64,000 bases of DNA, taken from Actinacidiphila acidipaludis (lineage in GTDB: Bacteria > Actinomycetota > Actinomycetes > Streptomycetales > Streptomycetaceae). This document shows, one piece after another, positions 1-7,075 of this stretch. The position numbers and the translations under genes are program-made. The notes under the pieces were generated by a model. It searched no databases. It was not told the origin of the DNA and saw only the letters and a list, made by a program, of their open reading frames with translations. The DNA is taken from the NCBI RefSeq assembly GCF_019890725.1, contig NZ_JAINZZ010000031.1, positions 1-64,000 on the forward strand. The letters run 5' to 3'. Position 1 is the stretch's first letter. Every line of letters starts with the position of its first letter.

Positions 1-123
1 CGCAATCTCGCCGTCCAGATCGGCGGGCGGTACCACATCGTCCTGATCAGCGGCCCCGACTCCCAACGCGCCGCCGTCCAGCGCGCCTTCGACAAGGCCG
101 TCGAAACCTACACGTCCAGCTGA
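1..123 (+). CDS. C-terminal fragment of a protein cut by the window start (possibly another Ser/Thr kinase)
   Basis: Frame 1 is open from base 1 to a TGA at 121-123 and gives the last 40 residues of a protein whose start lies outside the window. The tail (GGRYHIVLISGPDSQ, then RAFDKAVETYTSS) ends in an amphipathic helix, much as the extracellular end of the next gene does (MFDTVRDTF). It could therefore be the sensor end of another membrane Ser/Thr kinase; Streptomyces often carry several kinases side by side here. Forty residues are too few to prove this. A 7-bp hairpin follows within 15 bases of the stop. Confidence 0.6.
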   Translation, partial: RNLAVQIGGRYHIVLISGPDSQRAAVQRAFDKAVETYTSS

Positions 124-137
124 GCCGCCCCCGCACC

Positions 138-154
138 TGCGCACCCAGTGCGCA
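138..154 (+). terminator. Small hairpin behind the truncated first gene
   Basis: TGCGCAC (138-144) pairs perfectly with GTGCGCA (148-154) over a 3-nt loop, 15 bases after the stop. There is no T-run, as is common for actinobacterial terminators. Confidence 0.4.
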
Positions 155-424
155 CGAGCCCCCCCTGGCGAGGGGCAACCACCCTGGGGAACCCCGCGCC
201 CCTGTTGTGGCGGACGCGGTCCTCCGTCTCGCGGCTCGCGCACGGTAAGGGGGGAACTGCGCTACAGCCCACGGCGGACCGTGGAACGGGGACGGGCTGT
301 CGGGACAAGGCCCAGGCACGCCGCCGGGGGGATTCGGCCCGGGCCGGGGAGGGGGCAACTCCCGTGGAGTGAGGGGATTGTGGTCGCGCGAGCCGGCCCG
401 CAGGGCGTGGTGCATGATGGCCGC
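155..424. other. Intergenic region before the kinase
   Basis: About 300 bases lie between the first stop and the kinase start. Beyond the hairpin at 138-154 I see no gene. A -10-like CATGAT at 413-418 stands 6 bases before the kinase ATG and would give a leaderless transcript. Short forward and reverse reading frames here have no RBS or family resemblance. Confidence 0.4.
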
Positions 425-2035
425 ATGGCAAGTGACGGGGGACGGGCCACGGCGTCACAGGAGCCCCGCGACACCGTCGCCGGGCGCTACCGCATCACCG
501 GGCGGCTGGGCCGCGGCGGCATGGGCACGGTATGGCGTGCCACCGACGAACTGCTGCGCCGTCAGGTCGCGGTCAAGGAGCTGCACCTCGCCGACCCGGG
601 TCTGGCCGACGTCGAGTCGGACCGGCAGCGTGACCGCGCCCTGCGCGAGGCCCGCAGCGTCGCCCGCATCCGCCACCCGCACGTCGTGGTCGTGCACGAC
701 GTCGTGGAGCAGGACGGCCGCCCGTGGATCGTCATGGAGCTGGTCGACGGCCGTTCGCTGGCCGACGTCCTGCGCGAGGACGGCCCGCTGGACCCCCGCG
801 AGGCGGCCCGCATCTGCGGCGCCGTCGCGGGCGCGCTGCTCGCCGCGCACCAGCACGGAATCCAGCACCGCGACGTCAAGCCCGCGAACGTGCTGATCGA
901 GCGGGCCACCGGCCGCGTCGTGCTCACCGACTTCGGCATCGCCCGGATCCCGGGCAGCGCCACCATCAGCGACACCGGCTCCTTCGTCGGCTCGCCGGAG
1001 TACACCGCGCCGGAGCGGATGTCGGGGCGCGGGGCGGGCCCCGAGTCGGACCTGTGGTCGCTGGGCGCGCTGCTGTGCGCGGCCGTGGACGGCCGGTCAC
1101 CGTTCCACCGGGAGTCCATCGCCGAGGTCGTGCACGCCGTGGCGATCGACGACATCACGCCGCCCAGCACCGTCGGGCCGCTGCTGCCGGTGGTCAGGGG
1201 GCTGCTGGACCGGGACCCGGCGCGGCGGATGGCCGCCGCCGAGGTGCGGACCGTGCTGATGGCGTACGCCGAGACGGGCACCGAGCCGCCCACCAGGGAG
1301 GCGCCGACGCCCGCGCTGTCCCCGGCCGAGCCGGCGCCGGCCACACCCGCGAGCCCGCGCAGGTCCCGCGGCCGGACCGCCGCCGTCCTGGCCGCGGCGG
1401 CGCTGATCGCGGTGATCGCCGGGGCGACGGCGGCGCTGGTGGTCGGCCGGGACGGCGGTTCGGGTCACGCCGCGGCCGCGCCGCCGTCCACCGCCGGCAC
1501 GGCCGCGACCACGCCCACCACCCCGGCCGGCACCGCGACGCCGCGCACCACCCCCGCCGCCTCGGCCTCCCCGGCGCTGCCCAGCGGCTTCCACCTGGTC
1601 AGGGACGCGCGCGGGTTCTCCGTCGCCCTGCCGCGGCCCTACGAACGGCAGCTCGCCGCACCCCGCGTCTACTACTGGCTGGCCGGCCACACCTTCCGCT
1701 TCGGCGAGCGCACGCAGCGACCCGACCCGCGCGGCGCCTACGCGGTGATGAACGACCAGAACGTCGCGGCCGCCGAGCCGGGCAGCGTGTACCCGGGCTA
1801 TCGCGACGGAGTGATCACGCCCACGACGATGCACGGCCAGGAAGCCGCGCTGTGGGAGTTCACCTACGACGGCTTCGGCGACGGCTCGGGCGCCCGCCGC
1901 ACGCTGGACCTGTGCTGGACGGAGAACGGCCGGATGTACGACATCTGGCTGTCGGCGCCGGTGACGAAGACCGAGGCGGCCCGCACGATGTTCGACACCG
2001 TCCGCGACACCTTCACCCCCGCCGCGCACGGCTGA
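425..2035 (+). CDS. PknB-type transmembrane serine/threonine protein kinase
   Basis: A 536-residue Hanks-type kinase with an N-terminal cytoplasmic catalytic domain. The Gly-rich loop GRLGRGGMGTV is near residue 30, the ATP lysine sits in QVAVKEL, the catalytic loop HRDVKPANVL begins at H148, and DFGIA is followed by the activation segment GSPEYTAPER. A Pro/Ala/Thr-rich juxtamembrane linker leads to one membrane span at about 319-341. A Thr/Pro-rich stalk and a roughly 170-residue extracellular domain of unknown ligand follow; there are no PASTA repeats, so it is not the cell-division kinase PknB itself. ATG 425 was chosen because the kinase fold begins about 20 residues later and CATGAT stands 6 bases upstream, suggesting a leaderless mRNA. 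A palindromic hairpin follows at 2049-2066. Confidence 0.93.
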   Translation: MASDGGRATASQEPRDTVAGRYRITGRLGRGGMGTVWRATDELLRRQVAVKELHLADPGLADVESDRQRDRALREARSVARIRHPHVVVVHDVVEQDGRPWIVMELVDGRSLADVLREDGPLDPREAARICGAVAGALLAAHQHGIQHRDVKPANVLIERATGRVVLTDFGIARIPGSATISDTGSFVGSPEYTAPERMSGRGAGPESDLWSLGALLCAAVDGRSPFHRESIAEVVHAVAIDDITPPSTVGPLLPVVRGLLDRDPARRMAAAEVRTVLMAYAETGTEPPTREAPTPALSPAEPAPATPASPRRSRGRTAAVLAAAALIAVIAGATAALVVGRDGGSGHAAAAPPSTAGTAATTPTTPAGTATPRTTPAASASPALPSGFHLVRDARGFSVALPRPYERQLAAPRVYYWLAGHTFRFGERTQRPDPRGAYAVMNDQNVAAAEPGSVYPGYRDGVITPTTMHGQEAALWEFTYDGFGDGSGARRTLDLCWTENGRMYDIWLSAPVTKTEAARTMFDTVRDTFTPAAHG

Positions 2036-2048
2036 CCCGCCCCCACGG

Positions 2049-2066
2049 CTGGCGGGCGCCCGCCAG
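2049..2066 (+). terminator. Hairpin terminator of the kinase gene
   Basis: CTGGCGGG and CCCGCCAG form a perfect stem around a 2-base centre, 13 bases after the kinase stop. No T-run follows. Confidence 0.55.
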
Positions 2067-2284
2067 TCGTAGGGGACCCCGGAGGCGTACGGGGCGCCCC
2101 CCGGCCCCGGGACCGGCGCCCCGACCCCGGTCCTGACCTGCGGCTCCGCGTACCGCCGGTTACCCCGCCCCGACCTGCGGCGACCCCATGTCGCCACCGA
2201 TCGCTGGCGTAGTTGCGCGAATCAAGGAAAAAGTGGCTACTGATGGGTATCCACAGTGTGCCGGGGAGTCGTAACCTCACCGGC

Positions 2285-3922
2285 ATGACGGAAACGCCGG
2301 AGCCCGGCAGCAGCCCGAGCGGCAGCGCCAGCAGCGCCCCCACCGACGGCAACCCGGCCGCGCCGACCACGGCCCGGGGCCCGCAGGACGTCGTCACGCC
2401 CGACCTGGTCGCCCGCCTCACCCGCGGCGTCACCGGATCGGGCCGGACCGCGAACCACACCCCGCTGACCGGCGAGCGGCTCGCCGAGCTGCCCGAGGCC
2501 ACGCCGGAGGAGGTGGCCGAGGCGTTCGAGCGGGCCCGCACCGCCCAGCAGGCGTGGGCGGCGACTCCGGTGCGCCGGCGCGCAGCGGTCCTGCTGCGCT
2601 TCCACGACCTGGTGCTCGCCCGGCAGTCCGAGGTCCTCGACCTCATCCAGCTCGAGACCGGCAAGGCGCGGCTGCACGCCCACGAGGAGGTGCAGGTGGT
2701 CGCGATGGCCGCCCGGCACTACGGCCTCAAGGCGCCCGCGTACCTGCGGCCCAAGCGGCACACCGGCGCGATCCCGACGCTGACCAAGACCGTCGAGCTG
2801 CGGCAGCCGCGCGGCGTGGTGGGGCAGATCGCGCCCTGGAACTACCCGCTGGAGCTGTCCGTCGGCGACGCGCTGCCCGCCTTCGCCGCCGGCAACGCGG
2901 TGGTGATGAAGCCGGACACCGAGACCGCCCTGACCGCCCTGTGGGCGCGCGAGCAGATGATCGAGGCCGGACTGCCGGCGGACGTCTGGCAGATCGTGAT
3001 CGGTGAGGGGCCGGTGGTCGGTCCGGCGGTCGTCGAGCACGCCGACTACGTGTCGTTCACCGGCTCCACCCGCACCGGCCGCGAGGTCGCCCAGCGCGCC
3101 GCGGCCCGTCTGGTCGGCGCCTCGCTCGAACTCGGCGGCAAGAACGCGCTGCTGGTGCTGCGCGACGCGGACCTGGACAAGGCCGCCGACGGCGCGGTGC
3201 GGGCCTGCTTCGCCTCCGCCGGGCAACTGTGCATCTCCGTGGAACGGCTCTTCGTGGACGAGTCGGTGGCCGACGCCTTCACCGAGAAGTTCGTCGCCCG
3301 CACCCGGGCCATCCGGCTGGGCACCGCGCTCGCCTACGGCGCGGGCATGGGGTCGCTGGTCGGCGAGCGCCAACTGGCCACCGTCACACGGCATGTGGAC
3401 GAGGCCCGGGAGAAGGGCGCGAAAGTGCTGGCCGGCGGCCGTCCGCGGCCGGACCTGGGACCGTACGTCTACGAGCCGACGATCCTCGACGGCGTCGAGC
3501 CGCCGATGGCGGTCTGCACCGAGGAGACCTTCGGGCCGGTCGTCTCGGTCTACCGGTTCCGCGACGAGGACGAGGCCGTCGAGCGTGCCAACGCCACCGA
3601 CTACGGGCTCAACTCCAGTGTGTGGAGCCGCGACACGCGCCGCGCCGCCCGGATCGCCGCACGGCTGCGCTCGGGCACCGTCAACGTCAACGAGGCGTAC
3701 GCGTCCGCCTACGGCAGTGTGCGCGCGCCGATGGGCGGGATGAAGGACTCCGGGCTCGGCCGCCGGCACGGCTCCGAGGGCATCCTGAAGTTCACCGAGG
3801 CGCAGACCATCGCCACCCAGCGGCTGCTGCCGATGGCGCCGGCGCTCGGCATGGACGACGAGAAGTACGCCGCGTTCCTCAGCCGTTCGCTGCGGCTGAT
3901 GAAGACGCTGCGGATGCGCTGA
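2285..3922 (+). CDS. gabD2: Succinate-semialdehyde dehydrogenase (NADP+), GabD2 type
   Basis: A 545-residue aldehyde dehydrogenase that would oxidise succinate semialdehyde to succinate, linking 4-aminobutyrate or 2-oxoglutarate breakdown to the TCA cycle. The catalytic pair is visible: E282 in SLELGGKNALL and C316 in SAGQLCISVERLF; the NAD(P) segment IAPWNYPLELSVGDA is also present. The first ~55 residues are a Ser/Pro/Gly-rich extension without family motifs. ATG 2285 has GGGGAG about 13-20 bases upstream; an in-frame ATG at 2243 would add 14 residues. The gene stands 88 bases before a GMC oxidoreductase on the same strand, a pairing known from other Streptomyces. Substrate assignment rests on family resemblance. 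Confidence 0.88.
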   Translation: MTETPEPGSSPSGSASSAPTDGNPAAPTTARGPQDVVTPDLVARLTRGVTGSGRTANHTPLTGERLAELPEATPEEVAEAFERARTAQQAWAATPVRRRAAVLLRFHDLVLARQSEVLDLIQLETGKARLHAHEEVQVVAMAARHYGLKAPAYLRPKRHTGAIPTLTKTVELRQPRGVVGQIAPWNYPLELSVGDALPAFAAGNAVVMKPDTETALTALWAREQMIEAGLPADVWQIVIGEGPVVGPAVVEHADYVSFTGSTRTGREVAQRAAARLVGASLELGGKNALLVLRDADLDKAADGAVRACFASAGQLCISVERLFVDESVADAFTEKFVARTRAIRLGTALAYGAGMGSLVGERQLATVTRHVDEAREKGAKVLAGGRPRPDLGPYVYEPTILDGVEPPMAVCTEETFGPVVSVYRFRDEDEAVERANATDYGLNSSVWSRDTRRAARIAARLRSGTVNVNEAYASAYGSVRAPMGGMKDSGLGRRHGSEGILKFTEAQTIATQRLLPMAPALGMDDEKYAAFLSRSLRLMKTLRMR

Positions 3923-4010
3923 CCGCCGCGGCCCCGACCCCGGCCCCGGAATCCGGCTCCCGGACCCCGGCTCCCGACCCCCGTCAACCCCGCTTTTCCC
4001 GGAGGACCTT

Positions 4011-5849
4011 GTGGCTCAGGACGACGGTTACGACTACGACGTGGTCGTCATCGGATCGGGCTTCGGCGGCTCCGTCTCGGCGCTGCGGCTGACCGAGAAG
4101 GGCTACCGGGTCGGCGTGCTGGAGGCCGGCCGCCGCTTCGCCCGCGACGAACTGCCCAAGAACTCCTGGGACCTGCGCAACTACCTGTGGGCCCCGGCCC
4201 TCGGCCTCTACGGGATCCAGCGCATCCATGTGCTGGGCAACGTCCTGGTGCTGGCCGGCGCCGGGGTCGGCGGCGGTTCGCTGAACTACGCCAACACCCT
4301 GTACGTGCCGCCGCCCGCGTTCTTCCAGGACCGCCAGTGGGGCCACATCACCGACTGGCAGGAGGAGCTGGCGCCCTACTACGACCAGGCCCAGCGCATG
4401 CTCGGGGTGCGGCTGAACCCCACGCTGACCCCGTCCGACGTCCACCTGCGGGCGGCCGCCGAGCAGATGGGCGTCGGCGACACCTTCCACATGGCGCCCG
4501 TCGGGGTCTTCTTCGGCGACGGAAAGGACGCCCGCGGCGACGCCGAGGTCCCGCCGGGCGACGAGACCCCGGACCCGTACTTCGGCGGGGCCGGGCCGTC
4601 GCGGCGGGCCTGCACCGAGTGCGGCGAGTGCATGACCGGCTGCCGGCACGGCGCGAAGAACACCCTCAACGAGAACTATCTGCACCTCGCCGAGCGGGCC
4701 GGCGCCGTCATCCACCCGATGACGACGGTGGTGGACCTCGCCGAGGACGCCGAGGGCGGCTACCGGGTCACCTCGGTACCCACCGACCGGCGCAAGAAGG
4801 GACCGCGGCAGGTGCTGCGGGCCCGGCAGGTGGTCGTCGCGGCGGGCACCTACGGCACCCAGACGCTGCTGCACTCCATGCGCGACGCCGGCCGGCTGCC
4901 CGGGATCTCGTCCCGGCTCGGCGAGCTGACCCGCACCAACTCCGAGGCCCTGGTGGGCGCCCAGACCTCGCCCGGCCGGTACCGCAAGCTCCATCCGGGT
5001 GCCCCGCTGGACTTCACCCAGGGCGTGGCGATCACCTCGTCGGTGCACCCCAACGACCACACCCACATCGAGCCGGTCCGCTACGGCCGCGGCTCCAACT
5101 CGATGGGCTCGCTGTCCACCCTGGCCGCGCCCCACCGCGGCCGGGTGCCGCGCTGGCTGGAGTTCCTCGGCAACAACCTGCGCCACCCGGTGCTGGCCTG
5201 CCGTTCGCTGATCACCTACCGCTGGTCGGAGCGGACCATCATCGGCCTGGTGATGCAGACCAGCGACAACTCGCTGACCACGTACCGGAAGACGAAGGGA
5301 CTGGGCAAGGGGCTGCTCACCGCGCGGCAGGGCCACGGCGCGCCCAACCCGACGCACATCCCCGAGGGCGCCGAGGCCGCGCGCCTGATCGCGGCGGAGA
5401 TCGGCGGCTTCGCCGGCAGCAACATCGGCGAGGCCACCGAACGGCCGCTCACCGCGCACTTCCTGGGCGGCTGCCCGATCGGGGAGGACGCCGAGCACGG
5501 TGTCATCGACCCGTACCACCGGCTCCACGGCCATCCCGGCATCCATGTGGTGGACGGCGCCGCGGTCTCCGCCAACCTCGGGGTCAACCCGTCGCTGACG
5601 ATCACCGCGCAGGCCGAACGGGCGATGTCGCTGTGGCCCAACAAGGGGGAGGCGGACCCGCGTCCGGCGCAGGGGGAGTCCTACCGGCGGGTGACCCCGG
5701 TCGCGCCGGTCGCTCCCGCCGTGCCCGAGGAGGCCTTCGGCGCGCTCCGGCTGCCGTTGCTCGCGGTGCCCGCCGTACCGCCCAGGACTGCGGACGTACC
5801 GGCCGGGTCCGGGACGGCGGACGAACCGAGCGAGTCCGGAACGTCCTGA
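4011..5849 (+). CDS. GMC-family FAD oxidoreductase (cholesterol-oxidase-like) with a Cys4 cluster motif
   Basis: A 612-residue flavoprotein starting at GTG 4011 behind GGAGG (4001-4005). The FAD dinucleotide loop VVIGSGFGG is at residues 12-20. The GMC C-terminal signature region (FLGGCPIG, then the GIHVVDGAAVSANLGVNPS stretch) is near residues 485-525. An unusual cysteine stretch CTECGECMTGC (C201, C204, C207, C211) matches the CxxCxxCxxxC spacing of an iron-sulfur site; the same motif occurs in the ChoD-like branch annotated in mycobacteria. The true substrate is unknown; 'cholesterol oxidase' is a family label. It may be cotranscribed with gabD2. The last ~70 residues are Pro/Ala-rich. A long imperfect hairpin follows at 5874-5908. 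Confidence 0.88.
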   Translation: MAQDDGYDYDVVVIGSGFGGSVSALRLTEKGYRVGVLEAGRRFARDELPKNSWDLRNYLWAPALGLYGIQRIHVLGNVLVLAGAGVGGGSLNYANTLYVPPPAFFQDRQWGHITDWQEELAPYYDQAQRMLGVRLNPTLTPSDVHLRAAAEQMGVGDTFHMAPVGVFFGDGKDARGDAEVPPGDETPDPYFGGAGPSRRACTECGECMTGCRHGAKNTLNENYLHLAERAGAVIHPMTTVVDLAEDAEGGYRVTSVPTDRRKKGPRQVLRARQVVVAAGTYGTQTLLHSMRDAGRLPGISSRLGELTRTNSEALVGAQTSPGRYRKLHPGAPLDFTQGVAITSSVHPNDHTHIEPVRYGRGSNSMGSLSTLAAPHRGRVPRWLEFLGNNLRHPVLACRSLITYRWSERTIIGLVMQTSDNSLTTYRKTKGLGKGLLTARQGHGAPNPTHIPEGAEAARLIAAEIGGFAGSNIGEATERPLTAHFLGGCPIGEDAEHGVIDPYHRLHGHPGIHVVDGAAVSANLGVNPSLTITAQAERAMSLWPNKGEADPRPAQGESYRRVTPVAPVAPAVPEEAFGALRLPLLAVPAVPPRTADVPAGSGTADEPSESGTS

Positions 5850-5873
5850 ACGCGGTAGTGTGTCCTTCGCAGA

Positions 5874-5908
5874 GCGGCCGGTCCCAGGCGTCCCTGGGAA
5901 CCGACCGC
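5874..5908 (+). terminator. Terminator after the GMC oxidoreductase
   Basis: The arm at 5874-5888 pairs with 5893-5908 with one mismatch and one bulge. The top of the stem is CCCAGG/CCTGGG with a 4-base loop, and CTCTTTG follows. Confidence 0.6.
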
Positions 5909-6224
5909 CTCTTTGAGTCGTGACCGGGCTGCTGTCCCCTGCCGTCCGATCACTCGCACCGAGGCGAGGTCCCACAGCGGCCGCGTCACTGCGGCCGCAT
6001 CATCGCATCGGTCACACCCCGCCCAGCTGCGTCTGAGCGGTGTCCATTTCCACGCGTGGTGTTGGGGTACCGCCCCTGGCTGGCACGGACATCACCTCCA
6101 ACGAAACCGGGGAGCGCCGGTCACGTGCCGTTCGGGTGATGCCGCCCGAACGGGCGCGCCGACCGCCGCCGCGCCTGCCTCCCCCCGCGCGGCGGCACGG
6201 GCCCACGGCCCTGTCACACCGTGC
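5909..6224. other. Non-coding stretch downstream of chorismate mutase
   Basis: Together with the 90-bp repeats this makes a gap of almost 500 bases between the GMC gene and the chorismate mutase stop. I see no credible gene: open frames lack an RBS and any family likeness. The only clear structure is a perfect 9-bp inverted repeat, CCGTTCGGG (6128-6136) and CCCGAACGG (6145-6153), with an 8-base loop. It could end the reverse-strand chorismate mutase transcript. Confidence 0.4.
6128..6153 (-). terminator. 9-bp perfect hairpin, possible chorismate mutase terminator
   Basis: CCGTTCGGG / CCCGAACGG, loop of 8. It lies about 190 bases past the chorismate mutase stop in the direction of that transcript. 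The distance makes the assignment tentative. Confidence 0.4.
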
Positions 6225-6404
6225 GGGTACTCGGGTCGGTCTTCCTGCTCACCGGCTTCGCGGACGGCCTCGTTCCTCGGCCGGCCGCTGCGCCGGTTCG
6301 TGCGTCAGCCCTCTGGGGTACTCGGTCGGTCTTCCTGCTCACCGGCTTCGCGGACGGCCTCGTTCCTCGGCCGGCCGCTGCGCCGGCTCGTGCGTCAGCC
6401 CTCC
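6225..6404. repeat. Two tandem copies of a 90-bp repeat overlapping the chorismate mutase 3' end
   Basis: Copy 1 is 6225-6314 and copy 2 is 6315-6404. They align over the full 90 bases with a one-base shift near the left edge and two substitutions (for example T6297/C6387). The unit is exactly 30 codons. Copy 2 encodes the last ~20 residues and the stop of chorismate mutase on the reverse strand; copy 1 lies in its 3' untranslated region and carries a second copy of the same stop (6249-6251). Each unit contains a GC-rich hairpin (GCCGGC...GCCGGC). Confidence 0.9.
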
Positions 6405-6710
6405 GCGGCAGAGTTCCAAGAGCTTCATCGCCACCGCCGTCCCCGGCTTGCCCAGTGCCGTGCCGTACGTGCGGAGGACGTCCAGTTCGCGGGCCAGGTG
6501 GACCCGGCGGCCGCCGGAGCCGATCCGGGCGGCCTGGATCTGGCCGGACACGTCCATCCGCTCCCGCACCAGGGCGATGATCCGCGTGTCCAGTTCGTCG
6601 ATGCGCTCCCGCCGCTCGGCGATCAGCGCCTCGGCCGTCTCCGGGCCGGTGCCCGCGGGGGAGTGGGCGCCGGTGTCCGTCGCGGTCCTGGTGGTGGTGC
6701 TCTCGGTCAT
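6339..6710 (-). CDS. Chorismate mutase (AroQ-type, monofunctional)
   Basis: A 123-residue protein with the all-helical AroQ fold: the first helix RRERIDELDTRIIALVRERM (about residues 33-52) is followed by the conserved turn and second helix GSGGRRVHLARELDVLRTYG. It would convert chorismate to prephenate, the first step of Phe and Tyr synthesis. ATG 6710 is preceded by GAGGAG. The last ~18 residues (THEPAQRPAEERGRPRSR) are charged, unlike the family core, and come from one unit of a 90-bp tandem repeat, so the original end was probably altered by the duplication. Upstream on the same transcript are a strong hairpin and a 22-codon reading frame rich in aromatic codons, which together look like a transcription attenuator. 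Confidence 0.88.
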   Translation of the reverse strand: MTESTTTRTATDTGAHSPAGTGPETAEALIAERRERIDELDTRIIALVRERMDVSGQIQAARIGSGGRRVHLARELDVLRTYGTALGKPGTAVAMKLLELCRGGLTHEPAQRPAEERGRPRSR

Positions 6711-6755
6711 GGTCTGCTCCTCGGGGTGACCGGCCCCGGGTCACGGCCCCGCGGA

Positions 6756-6804
6756 AGCGACAGGCGCCCCGGGCCGTGTGGCCCGGGGCGCCTGGGAAGT
6801 CGCT
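6756..6804 (-). terminator. Attenuator-type terminator hairpin in the chorismate mutase leader
   Basis: The core is a perfect 15-bp stem, 6761-6775 with 6780-6794, around a 4-base loop. Read on the reverse strand, the base can extend by AGCGAC (6804-6799) pairing with GTCGCT (6761-6756) across a small bulge. AGCGAC can instead pair with GTCGC inside the last codons of the leader peptide, so the base of the stem has two alternative partners. It lies between the leader peptide and the chorismate mutase RBS, exactly where an attenuator is expected. Confidence 0.7.
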
Positions 6805-6811
6805 GGCTAAC

Positions 6812-6880
6812 TCACGCAGCGCGACCGTGGCAGCCGGACCAGCCGGTGCCATAGGTAAACGCGAAGGTGCGCGGGTTCAT
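6812..6880 (-). CDS. Candidate aromatic leader peptide for chorismate mutase attenuation
   Basis: A 22-codon frame starting MNPRTFAFTYGTGW and ending in TGA just before the hairpin at 6756-6804. Within nine codons it holds Phe, Phe, Tyr and Trp, and it uses TTT and TAT, which are very rare in this genome. A -10-like CATACT (6892-6887) lies six bases before the ATG, so the transcript is probably leaderless, as is typical for Streptomyces leader peptides. Established trp, phe and ilv attenuators share this arrangement: a short peptide rich in the regulated amino acid, a terminator, then the gene. No RBS is visible. That it senses aromatic amino acids is inference. Confidence 0.65.
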   Translation of the reverse strand: MNPRTFAFTYGTGWSGCHGRAA

Positions 6881-6886
6881 GGCGCC

Positions 6887-6892
6887 AGTATG
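6887..6892 (-). promoter_or_regulatory. -10 element of the chorismate mutase leader transcript
   Basis: CATACT on the reverse strand, six bases before the leader-peptide ATG, predicts a start at or next to the A of ATG. No good -35 is visible (TTGCGC lies 19 bases further up). Confidence 0.45.
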
Positions 6893-7017
6893 GACCACGC
6901 CCCCCGCGGGGGCGCAAACCCGAAACCGGGCCGGGGGGACGCCCCGGTCCCGGACGCCGGGCCGGCGTCCGTCCACAGGAGGATCTCCGGCCGGGACGTC
7001 CGCCATCCGGCCGACGG

Positions 7018-7023
7018 TAGACT
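7018..7023 (+). promoter_or_regulatory. Probable guaA -10 element
   Basis: TAGACT, about 52 bases before the guaA GTG, matches the actinobacterial TAnnnT consensus. The -35 region is weak. Confidence 0.4.
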
Positions 7024-7075
7024 CGGGGGCAGGCCGATTGGCCGCGACCCTGCAGAAACCGCCGGAAGGCCGCCC

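Noticed and set aside
5913..6854. Forward 313-codon frame across the 90-bp repeats
   Set aside because: It has no RBS, runs antisense to chorismate mutase, and its repeated peptide is a by-product of the DNA repeat.
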